Shown: in pieces, positions 1 to 5,906 of the stretch | Numbering within the stretch: position 1 is the first letter of the stretch | Layout of the letters: each line of letters begins with the position of its first letter | Source of the DNA: Bacillota bacterium | Lineage (GTDB): Bacteria; Bacillota; Clostridia; Tissierellales; Peptoniphilaceae | Direction: 5' to 3' | NCBI GenBank assembly: GCA_023418835.1 | Contig: JAEZYW010000188.1 | Coordinates: forward strand, 1 to 8,294 | DNA: 8,294 nucleotides | Notes under the pieces: generated by a model | Seen by the model: only the letters and a program-made list of their open reading frames with translations | Database searches by the model: none | Told to the model about the DNA's origin: nothing | Made by a program: the position numbers and the translations under genes

Positions 1-16
1 ACAAAGCAAAAAGTAG

Positions 17-140
17 AGTGCTTTAGCACTAGCTAGAAAATATGGTGCACGAGTCAAACTAATTCGGAGCACGTCAAGTGCTGCCGGTAACAGCCCCTTA
101 TAGGGGCAAAACAAACCACCAGCTAAGCTGGTGGTTATGA
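17..140 (+). ncRNA. Possible 3' part of a TnpB omega RNA (reRNA) scaffold
   Basis: In TnpB-carrying IS605 elements, the guide RNA scaffold spans the end of tnpB and the right end of the element, and the guide is the host DNA immediately beyond it. Here the plus strand carries stem-loops at 17-30, 68-82, 93-107 and 114-136, which suits a structured RNA running to the right. If so, the guide would begin around 137-141 and read into the 3' end of the broken YczE-like gene. No stop-free reading frame crosses positions 1-36 that I can confidently call the tnpB tail, so the tnpB stop cannot be placed. This is an inference from position and hairpins only. Confidence 0.35.
114..136. repeat. Perfect 10-bp palindromic hairpin at the element's right end
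   Basis: The arms AACCACCAGC (114-123) and GCTGGTGGTT (127-136) are exact reverse complements around the 3-base loop TAA. The stem is strong and GC-rich in an AT-rich region. It fits the subterminal imperfect-palindrome structure bound by the single-strand HUH transposase of IS200/IS605 elements. There is no run of T after it on the plus strand, or on the minus strand after position 114, so it does not look like an intrinsic terminator. Confidence 0.75.
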
Positions 141-779
141 TTAATTTATTTAAAGTATCTTTTAAACTTTCTTGTTGGATAACTTGGGGATTAAATTTTA
201 AAAAATCAAATACTTTTTGTATAATAATTCCAGTAAAAATCGCAATGATTACTGTACCTAATCCAAATCTACCCCTAGGAATATCCCTATAATTATTGCT
301 ACTACTTCTGTAATGGATTTTAAATATCCTATTTTAATATTTGTTCTTCTAGCTACAGCCATAATAAAAGAATCCCTAGGTCCCGATCCGAGACCTACTC
401 CCATATAAAAATAATATCCAAATCCAGTAATTATCATTCCTATGATTATAAATAAAATTCCCACATAGGGGCTTTTGGGAATATTTAAAATTTCAGAATC
501 GATATTAAATTGAAGAAAATTTCCCATTAAATATGCGTTTGCAATTGTTCCAATACCTAATTTTTCTCCCATTAATAAAGCGATACCTAACATGGCAAAG
601 GACACAACAATAAAAGCATAACCAAATTTTAAGCCTGTAATATTGCTAATCCCTTCGTGTAAAACATTCCATGCGTCTAATCCCAAACCATTAAAGTAAA
701 AGAATGTAAGTCCAAGGGAACATAGATAGAGACCTAGAATGAGAAATATAAGTCTCCATATAATGTTTTTCTTATGCAT
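139..779 (-). pseudogene. YczE/YitT-like integral membrane protein, frameshifted and cut by an insertion element
   Basis: The intact first part (779 down to a TAG at 258-260) encodes 173 residues of a very hydrophobic protein with about five membrane segments. It resembles the YczE/YyaS/YitT group, whose function is poorly known. The protein is an internal duplication: GLGLDAWNVL at 31-40 and GVGLGSGPRDSF at 127-138 begin two matching halves. The second half breaks at residue 170 in a run of four G's (272-275). Adding one G gives LGGRFGLGT and continues for about 44 further codons (TVIIAIFTGIII..., then a hydrophilic tail ending near KDTLNKLI), about 214 residues in all. That reading frame then runs straight into the insertion element. 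The start ATG has an AGAGGG site (786-791) upstream, 18 bases after the pyrR stop. It may be a real mutation or a sequencing error. No substrate can be assigned. Confidence 0.75.
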
Positions 780-797
780 CTATATCCCTCTAAATAA

Positions 798-1316
798 TTA
801 ATATATATATACTTCATCTACTCCATCTACTTCTTCCAATTTTACTCCAACATTTTCATTTCTAGAAGTTGGAATGTTCTTTCCAACATAATCAGGTCTA
901 ATTGGAAATTCTCTATGGCCTCGATCAATTAATGAGACTAGTTGAACCCTAGAAGGTCTTCCTAGCTCTACAATGGCATCTAAAGCAGCCCTTGTCGTTC
1001 TTCCTGTGTAAACAACGTCATCTACGATAATAACGTTTTTATCGTTGACATCAATTTCTGGTAATTTTATATTTTCAATTTCCCTTTGTTGAAATTTTAA
1101 ATCGTCTCTAAAATTTCTAGTATCCAATTTGTATACAGGTATTTTTATCCCTTCAATATTAGAAATGCGTTCTTGTAATCTCAATGCCAATTCATATCCT
1201 CTAGTAATGACTCCGAGAAATATTATATCTTCATATGATTCATTTCTTTCTAAGATTTCATGGGATATTCTAGTAATTGCCCTTCTCATCTCATCGGCAT
1301 TTAAAATTTTCTTCAT
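798..1316 (-). CDS. pyrR: Bifunctional PyrR: pyrimidine operon RNA-binding regulator and uracil phosphoribosyltransferase
   Basis: PyrR binds pyr mRNA leaders in response to UMP/UTP versus PRPP to control attenuation, and it also converts uracil plus PRPP to UMP. The 172 residues match the family length (about 180). The PRPP-binding loop VIIVDDVVYTGRT lies at 95-107, the RGYELA segment at 39-44, and the family signature DRGHREFPIRPDYVGKNIPT at 131-150. The start is fixed by a strong AAGGAGG site at 1324-1330, seven bases upstream of the ATG. This start lies inside rluD, giving a 26-base overlap. No pyr biosynthesis gene and no recognisable PyrR-binding leader is in this window, so here it is transcribed with unrelated genes; lspA-rluD-pyrR is a known order in Firmicutes. 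Confidence 0.96.
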   Translation of the reverse strand: MKKILNADEMRRAITRISHEILERNESYEDIIFLGVITRGYELALRLQERISNIEGIKIPVYKLDTRNFRDDLKFQQREIENIKLPEIDVNDKNVIIVDDVVYTGRTTRAALDAIVELGRPSRVQLVSLIDRGHREFPIRPDYVGKNIPTSRNENVGVKLEEVDGVDEVYIY

Positions 1317-2199
1317 CTCTAAGCCTCCTTATCGTATCTTCAAATTCCTTAGGTACTTCACTTTTAAATTCTAGTTTTTGCATTGTCACAGGATGGACAA
1401 ACCCAATGGAATAAGCGTGTAAGAGCTGGGTGTCTATTCCAAATTCATTTTTCTTGCCGTAAAATAAATCTCCAACTACAGGATGTCCAATGGAATTTAG
1501 ATGAACTCTAATTTGATGAGTCCTCCCCGTCTTTAGTTCTACTTCTATGAGAGTGTAATCATTAAAAATCTCTAAGGGTTTTACTATAGAAATTGCTGAC
1601 TTTCCATTTTTATAGTTTATTGCAAATTTAATTCTATTCCTTTCGTTTCTACCGATAGGCTTATCGATCATCGAGTTATTTTCAATTTTTCCATGAACCA
1701 ATGCCTTATACTTTCTTAAAACTGTTCCTTTTGAAAATTGAGATACCAAAGAATTATAGCTTGTATCAGTTTTTGCAATAACTAATAAACCAGAAGTATC
1801 TTTATCTAAGCGATGAACTATTCCAGGTCTAATGGAGTTCATATTTCCTAAAGTTTTGTATTTATAAATAAGTCCATTTACTAAAGTATCTTGGTTTTCA
1901 ATATCCCCTGGATGGACTACTAAATTTTTTGGTTTATTTATTATCAGTATCTCATCATCTTCGTACAAAATATTTAATTTAATATCCTTTGGAATCAGTT
2001 TGACTTCCTCTTTTTTATAATCAAAAACGATTAAATCTCCAATTGCTAATTTATAACTAGATTTAACCGTTTCGCCATTTACAAAAACCAAACCTTGGTC
2101 AATTAAATTTTTAAAAAAACTTCTAGAAAATTCAAAATTTTCTGAAAGGTATTTGTCAATTCGCGTATTTTCTTCTTCTGATTTTATTTCATATCTCAT
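1291..2199 (-). CDS. rluD: RluA/RluD-family 23S rRNA-type pseudouridine synthase
   Basis: The 302-residue protein isomerises uridine to pseudouridine in structured RNA, most likely large-subunit rRNA. An S4 RNA-binding domain occupies about residues 12-60 (RIDKYLSE onward). The catalytic domain carries HRLDKDTSG at 129-137 with the catalytic aspartate D132, and GRTHQIRVH at 225-233. It belongs to the RluA family; RluD versus a more general RluA-type enzyme (YlyB in Bacillus) cannot be decided from sequence alone, but its place between lspA and pyrR matches ylyB. The ATG overlaps the lspA stop as ATGA (2196-2199), which suggests translational coupling. AAGG at 2207-2210 provides a ribosome binding site seven bases upstream. 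Confidence 0.93.
   Translation of the reverse strand: MRYEIKSEEENTRIDKYLSENFEFSRSFFKNLIDQGLVFVNGETVKSSYKLAIGDLIVFDYKKEEVKLIPKDIKLNILYEDDEILIINKPKNLVVHPGDIENQDTLVNGLIYKYKTLGNMNSIRPGIVHRLDKDTSGLLVIAKTDTSYNSLVSQFSKGTVLRKYKALVHGKIENNSMIDKPIGRNERNRIKFAINYKNGKSAISIVKPLEIFNDYTLIEVELKTGRTHQIRVHLNSIGHPVVGDLFYGKKNEFGIDTQLLHAYSIGFVHPVTMQKLEFKSEVPKEFEDTIRRLRDEENFKCR
1324..1330 (-). promoter_or_regulatory. Ribosome binding site deciding the pyrR start
   Basis: The minus strand reads AAGGAGG, a near-perfect match to the anti-Shine-Dalgarno sequence, with seven bases to the ATG at 1314-1316. It lies inside the rluD coding region, so PyrR can be translated independently of the end of rluD despite the overlap. 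Confidence 0.85.
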
Positions 2200-2663
2200 T
2201 TTACTGCCTTTTTGTTGTCAAATATTATTATATGAAGCATTAACATAATTGCTCCTATAACTATGAAAGCATCAGCTAAGTTAAAAACAGCAAAGTCGTA
2301 TCTGTTCATTATCCTAACGCTAATAAAGTCCACCACATAGTCTAACCTCATTCTGTCTATAAAGTTTCCTATGGTGCCACCTAAAATAAAGGACAATGCC
2401 ACTATTAACCAAGTAGACATTTTTCTATAACTTGATAAAAATATGTACAAAAGTATAACCACACTTATTACAGTGACAATTACAAAAAACCATTTCTTAT
2501 TTTGCAGTATACCAAAAGCAGCTCCTCTGTTTTCAACATAAACAAAGGATAATAAGTCTTTAACTATAACTAAAGGTCTTTCTCCTTTAAGGTATTTGAT
2601 AACTAGATATTTAGTAAGCTGATCTATCAAAACACAAACACTTGCAATTATAAAAGCTAACAT
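2196..2663 (-). CDS. lspA: Lipoprotein signal peptidase (signal peptidase II)
   Basis: LspA is an inner-membrane aspartyl protease that removes the signal peptide from diacylglyceryl-prolipoproteins. The 155 residues are typical. Four membrane segments can be seen at about 1-20, 58-78, 84-102 and 126-148. Conserved motifs are present: D14, NRGAAFG at 45-51, GTIGNFIDR at 96-104, and the catalytic pair D112 (in VVDF) and D131 (in FNLADA), 19 residues apart as in characterised enzymes. A TGGAG site at 2676-2680 lies 12 bases before the ATG, a little far. The gene follows ylmH after 30 bases, where many Firmicutes carry divIVA instead. Confidence 0.96.
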   Translation of the reverse strand: MLAFIIASVCVLIDQLTKYLVIKYLKGERPLVIVKDLLSFVYVENRGAAFGILQNKKWFFVIVTVISVVILLYIFLSSYRKMSTWLIVALSFILGGTIGNFIDRMRLDYVVDFISVRIMNRYDFAVFNLADAFIVIGAIMLMLHIIIFDNKKAVK

Positions 2664-2693
2664 TTATTTTATTTTCTCCATCTATAATAAACC

Positions 2694-3482
2694 CTATTGG
2701 GGATAAAAAATCTTAAGTTTCACGCGTTCTCTTTTAGTAAGTCCATCTACAGAAGAAATTCTAAATCTTCCCTTACCTCTAACTGAAATTAAATCCTTTT
2801 CTTTTATAATCTTTGAAGGCTTATCTTCTTCAGAAAAATTTACTTTAACTAAATTTCCTTGTATTAATTTTTGGGATTCACTTCTAGAAATATTGTAAGA
2901 TTCGCTTACCAAAACGTCTAATCTCATACTCGAAGCGATTATATCTCTATAAGTTCCAGTTTCTTCAATTTCTCCCAACTCTTCAAGGGAAATTAGACTC
3001 ACTTCAACATTTTCTCTTTTAATCTTTTTTAAATTATACAAAACGTAGTCAGATATATCTTTTGAAAGAGCGACTTTTATAGAATCTTCAAAGATTCCAA
3101 TGTCCCCTACCTTATCTCTAACTATTCCCAAACCCAATATACTACCTAAAACGTCTTTGTGTTCAAGATTTTCAATATTGCCTTTTATTTCTATCGGTAC
3201 AATTGGGGAATCTTCATTGTCTTCATAAAAATAATACCAACTAAATATGCTTATCATCTGTCTTTCAGCATTTTTAAAACCACCATCTATTACATAATCA
3301 ATTTCATCAAAGCGATTGAGAATAGACTTTGCTAAATAGATTAAATTTGGTTCTAAAAAATCAGTATAAGTCACATTATGTCGGTTTATTGTAATTTCAA
3401 TTAAGTCGAGTATCCTTTTCATAGATTTTTGTTCCTTTTCACCAGAAACGTGAAAAAGATACTCTTCTTTATTAATATTCAT
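2694..3482 (-). CDS. ylmH: YlmH-family S4-domain RNA-binding protein
   Basis: YlmH proteins (262 residues here, normal length) have an N-terminal RRM-like region and a C-terminal S4 domain. The family is tied to the division gene cluster of Gram-positive bacteria, and Bacillus YlmH has been linked to rescue of stalled ribosome-nascent-chain complexes on 50S subunits. The family hallmark HKDVLGSILGLGIVRDKVGD lies at 109-128. The S4 domain covers about 186-243 (MRLDVLVSESYNISRSESQK onward). The start lies three bases after the sepF stop, with no clear Shine-Dalgarno sequence, so translation probably depends on ribosomes finishing sepF. ylmG, which commonly lies between sepF and ylmH, is absent. 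Confidence 0.92.
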   Translation of the reverse strand: MNINKEEYLFHVSGEKEQKSMKRILDLIEITINRHNVTYTDFLEPNLIYLAKSILNRFDEIDYVIDGGFKNAERQMISIFSWYYFYEDNEDSPIVPIEIKGNIENLEHKDVLGSILGLGIVRDKVGDIGIFEDSIKVALSKDISDYVLYNLKKIKRENVEVSLISLEELGEIEETGTYRDIIASSMRLDVLVSESYNISRSESQKLIQGNLVKVNFSEEDKPSKIIKEKDLISVRGKGRFRISSVDGLTKRERVKLKIFYPQ

Positions 3483-3485
3483 AAA

Positions 3486-3941
3486 TTACCAGGGGAATAC
3501 GCCCTTTTCTTGTAATTCCGCTTTTAGTCCTTCAATTTCAATATTGGATGGCGCTAAAATAAATATATCTCTATTTACTTTTTGAATTTTTCCATCTAAA
3601 GCGTATAAAGATCCATTAACGAAATCAAAGATTTGTCTTTTAATATTCATGTCCAACTGTTCGAAGTTTAGAACAACAGCTTTTCTAAGTCTTAAATCGT
3701 CTACAATAAGTGGAGCTTCATCATAGCTCAATGGTTCATGTATGCAAATTTTCATCTGAACATTGCTGTTGGAATGAATATTTAATGGTGGCTTTGCTGA
3801 AGTTCTTTGTCTAGTAGCTCTTTCCACCCCTTGAGTTCTATCTTCTTGTGGTTCAGAAGCTATTACAGTTTCGGATTCGTAAATGTCGTCTCCATCTTCC
3901 AAATCTTCACCAAATCCAAAAAAATTCTTTATTCTTTCCAT
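3486..3941 (-). CDS. sepF: Cell division protein SepF
   Basis: SepF anchors FtsZ filaments to the membrane and shapes the division septum. The 151 residues match Bacillus SepF in length. Residues 1-12 (MERIKNFFGFGE) form the expected short amphipathic membrane-targeting helix. Residues about 13-60 are an acidic, then basic, disordered linker. The core from about 63 to 135 contains ICIHEPLSYDEAPLIVDDL, KAVVLNFEQLD and DFVNGSLYALDG, with the conserved glycine G110 of the FtsZ-binding dimer domain. The start has a strong AGGAGG site at 3947-3952, five bases upstream, overlapping the last codons of yggS. Confidence 0.96.
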   Translation of the reverse strand: MERIKNFFGFGEDLEDGDDIYESETVIASEPQEDRTQGVERATRQRTSAKPPLNIHSNSNVQMKICIHEPLSYDEAPLIVDDLRLRKAVVLNFEQLDMNIKRQIFDFVNGSLYALDGKIQKVNRDIFILAPSNIEIEGLKAELQEKGVFPW

Positions 3942-3946
3942 TACTT

Positions 3947-3952
3947 CCTCCT
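3947..3952 (-). promoter_or_regulatory. Ribosome binding site of sepF, overlapping the yggS stop
   Basis: The minus strand reads AGGAGG five bases before the sepF ATG. The yggS stop codon TAG (3951-3953) overlaps the first bases of the site, so ribosomes terminating on yggS are placed directly over the sepF start. Confidence 0.85.
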
Positions 3953-4637
3953 AATAATTTCTTTCTCCGTAGATACCAGAACCAACTCTTACAATGTTAG
4001 CCCCTTCTTCTATGGCTATTTCATAATCACCTGTCATTCCCATGGACAAATAGTCCATTGAAACTTCATTATAATTTTGATTTTTTATATCATTAAAGGC
4101 ATCATAAAGCTTTCCAAAAATTTGTCTCAACTCTTTTTCTTCAGCTCCATATGGTGCCATTGTCATTAAACCTCTAATTTTAATGTTCTTTAACTCTAAA
4201 ATATTATACACGAATTTATTTAAATCTTCAAGAAAAACTCCAGATTTAGTTTCTTCCTTGGATACATTAACTTGGATTAAAACATCTTGGATCACATCAG
4301 CGTTATTACATCGCTTTTGAATTTCATTTGCCAATCTTTCAGAATCCAAAGAATGAATTAGATAAACTCTTCCGACTATATCCTTCACTTTATTTCTTTG
4401 AAGACCTCCAATGAAATGGTAATTTAGCTTGTCCCCATAATGGTCCATCCTCAATTCTAAGTCTTGGACTTTGTTTTCGCCAATATGCCTTATTCCCCAC
4501 TCAATTGATTCATCAATTAAATCGTAATCTATGGTTTTAGTAACGGCAAGTAAGTGGACTTCATCTGTTCTACCACTTCTAATTTTCGCGTTTTCAATAT
4601 TTTCTATAATCCTATTTAAATTGTCTTTTACACTCAT
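3951..4637 (-). CDS. yggS: YggS/YlmE-family pyridoxal-5'-phosphate homeostasis protein
   Basis: YggS (PLPBP; YlmE in Bacillus) is a fold-type III PLP-binding TIM-barrel protein without known enzyme activity that helps balance cellular PLP and amino and keto acid pools. The 228 residues match the family. The PLP Schiff-base lysine is K34 in LLAVTKT. Other family motifs are HIGENKVQD, HFIGGLQRNK, HSLDSERLA, and the phosphate-binding end SMGMTGDYEIAI (198-209) followed by NIVRVGSGIYG. The start overlaps the previous gene's stop by one base (TAATG, 4635-4639). The nearest Shine-Dalgarno match, GAGGAAGGA, is about 14 bases upstream, so coupled translation is likely. A threonine (T202) stands where serine is usual in the SMGMS motif, a conservative change. 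Confidence 0.95.
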   Translation of the reverse strand: MSVKDNLNRIIENIENAKIRSGRTDEVHLLAVTKTIDYDLIDESIEWGIRHIGENKVQDLELRMDHYGDKLNYHFIGGLQRNKVKDIVGRVYLIHSLDSERLANEIQKRCNNADVIQDVLIQVNVSKEETKSGVFLEDLNKFVYNILELKNIKIRGLMTMAPYGAEEKELRQIFGKLYDAFNDIKNQNYNEVSMDYLSMGMTGDYEIAIEEGANIVRVGSGIYGERNY

Positions 4638-5902
4638 TATCTAAGTATCTGTCCTTCCTCAATATTTCCAGGTTCATCTATAACATCGTCAAAAGCACTA
4701 ACCGTTCTAACGCTTTTTTTGTTTACATTTTCAATATATCCCTTATTGTCTCCCGTTTCCACAATGGTATCAATATCGCTTTGGCTAACTATGTTTATTG
4801 GTCTAAATTTTACTAAGCCATTTAGTTCTCTTATATAAACACCTGGTTGATTGTTTACTTCCACAACTGATTTCGTCTTAATTACATAGGAGCTTATTTT
4901 ATTTTTAATGATACTAGCATCTACAACTCTGTCATAACCTAGCTCTGATAACTTATCCTTTAAGGCAACGATAATTACACCCGTGTTTTCGGTTTTATTT
5001 ATCCTTTCAACAGTTCCGTTTAATGTCGTTCTAGAATTTATTAATAAATTTATATTTTCTCCAACGGTATAATTTCCCAATTTGTCTATCTCATCTACAG
5101 GAATTGCTAGTCGATAAGAGAAGTTATCTATTAATTTATATAATGGATCTCCAGTTTTCACCGTATTTTGTTGCCCAATTTGAATTGAAGTGTGATTATT
5201 TCTTATAAACTCGTAATCTATATCTGGAATTTTTTCTTCAGTATACACTTCTTCTAAATTGTCCACTTTGTAAGAAACAATTCCAGCAATTTCTGATTTG
5301 TAAACTATATTATTTGTACTTATTTCTCTACTAAGTTCGTCTCTCTTATCCTCAAGTTCTTGATTAGAAAGATTAATAAGGTTGCTAATTTCTGATATAT
5401 CCACATTCTTTTTAGTGTTTAATTCCAAAGTTTCAATTGCAATTAAGGCATTTTCTAAGTCATCTTCTACTAGTGCATCTTGAATAGAATAAATTAGATT
5501 TATTTCTTTTTCTGAAATCTCATAGGCTGTTGTAGATGGGTTTAGGTTTTGATTTTTATATTCTATTGCCGATTGAACTTTCAAAAGTTCGTCTTTTAAA
5601 TCGCTGACATCACTCATCAAATTCAAATTGGCAATTACGTGATCCTTTGGGACTCTTTGCCCATCCCTAACGCTGTAATCCACAACTCCATCTCCTTGAG
5701 ATGTATAGGTCTTCTCATTTAAAATAAGATATCCCTTTGTGTCGACTTTATCCAAATATTCTGTCTTAATGGGATTTGTCGTTTTTAAAGAACTTCCCCT
5801 GTTATTATTTTTAAAAAAATAAAAAGCTAAAACTATCAAAACTACTAATATGAGAAGACGGAACCTTTTATTTTTAGGATTTTTTCTTCTAGTTCTGCTC
5901 AC
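4637..5902 (-). CDS. HlyD-like membrane-fusion/periplasmic-adaptor-type protein, orphan
   Basis: The 421-residue protein has a very basic N-terminal tail (residues 1-15), one membrane segment at about 14-30, and a large extracytoplasmic part. This part has the layout of HlyD/RND-type adaptor proteins: a first half of a lipoyl-like domain at about 48-93 (KGYLILNEKTYTS, DGVVDYSVRDGQRV), helical, coiled-coil-prone segments at about 97-195, the second lipoyl half at about 199-215 (VYKSEIAGIVSYKVD), and a beta-barrel region from about 247 (KTGDPLYKLIDN, YTVGENINLLIN). The C-terminus ends in NIEEGQILR. No ABC or RND transporter partner is nearby. Proteins of this kind are found beside yggS-sepF in clostridia, which hints at an envelope or division role, but no function is established. 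The start is GTG; an ATG upstream hits a stop at once. Confidence 0.8.
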   Translation of the reverse strand: MSRTRRKNPKNKRFRLLILVVLIVLAFYFFKNNNRGSSLKTTNPIKTEYLDKVDTKGYLILNEKTYTSQGDGVVDYSVRDGQRVPKDHVIANLNLMSDVSDLKDELLKVQSAIEYKNQNLNPSTTAYEISEKEINLIYSIQDALVEDDLENALIAIETLELNTKKNVDISEISNLINLSNQELEDKRDELSREISTNNIVYKSEIAGIVSYKVDNLEEVYTEEKIPDIDYEFIRNNHTSIQIGQQNTVKTGDPLYKLIDNFSYRLAIPVDEIDKLGNYTVGENINLLINSRTTLNGTVERINKTENTGVIIVALKDKLSELGYDRVVDASIIKNKISSYVIKTKSVVEVNNQPGVYIRELNGLVKFRPINIVSQSDIDTIVETGDNKGYIENVNKKSVRTVSAFDDVIDEPGNIEEGQILR

Positions 5903-5906
5903 ACTA

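Larger units (their letters stand above)
1..140 (+). mobile_element. Right end of an IS200/IS605-family (IS1341/TnpB-type) element, truncated by the window edge
   Basis: This stretch has no convincing gene and is richer in G and C than the flanking DNA. It holds four short perfect hairpins: stems at 17-21/26-30, 68-72/78-82, 93-97/103-107, and a 10-bp stem at 114-123/127-136. A strong palindrome close to the boundary, with no terminal inverted repeat shared between ends, is the known mark of IS200/IS605 right ends, where it is the TnpA recognition hairpin. The transposase and tnpB genes would lie left of position 1 on the plus strand. The exact right boundary cannot be set from one end; about 136-141 is likely, because the neighbouring gene's reading frame still looks natural down to about 139. 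The assignment rests on structure and position; no transposase sequence is visible. Confidence 0.6.

Noticed and set aside
2..100. C-terminal tail of TnpB in the frame ending at 98-103 (SALALARKYGARV...AAGNSPL)
   Set aside because: The frame has a stop at 14-16, and the residues do not match any TnpB C-terminal motif I can name, so no coding call is made.
114..136. Intrinsic transcription terminator
   Set aside because: The hairpin is strong but is not followed by a run of T on either strand; its position suits a transposon end better.
258..300. Programmed -1 frameshifting in the YczE-like gene
   Set aside because: The site (CTA GGG GTA) does not form the standard slippery heptamer, and no downstream stem-loop or pseudoknot was evident; a point deletion or sequencing error is simpler.
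800..812. Alternating AT tract as a regulatory or repeat element
   Set aside because: It is the coding sequence for the pyrR C-terminus (VYIY) together with its stop codon and needs no other explanation.
1129..1374. An 81-codon plus-strand open frame spanning the pyrR/rluD junction
   Set aside because: It is antisense to two well-supported genes and its translation resembles no family I recognise.
2676..2690. A -10-like promoter upstream of lspA
   Set aside because: AT-rich matches are expected by chance here, and no -35 element at the right distance could be supported within ylmH.
3807..4061. An 84-codon plus-strand open frame over sepF and yggS
   Set aside because: It is antisense to conserved coding sequence and shows only residues dictated by AT-rich complementary codons.
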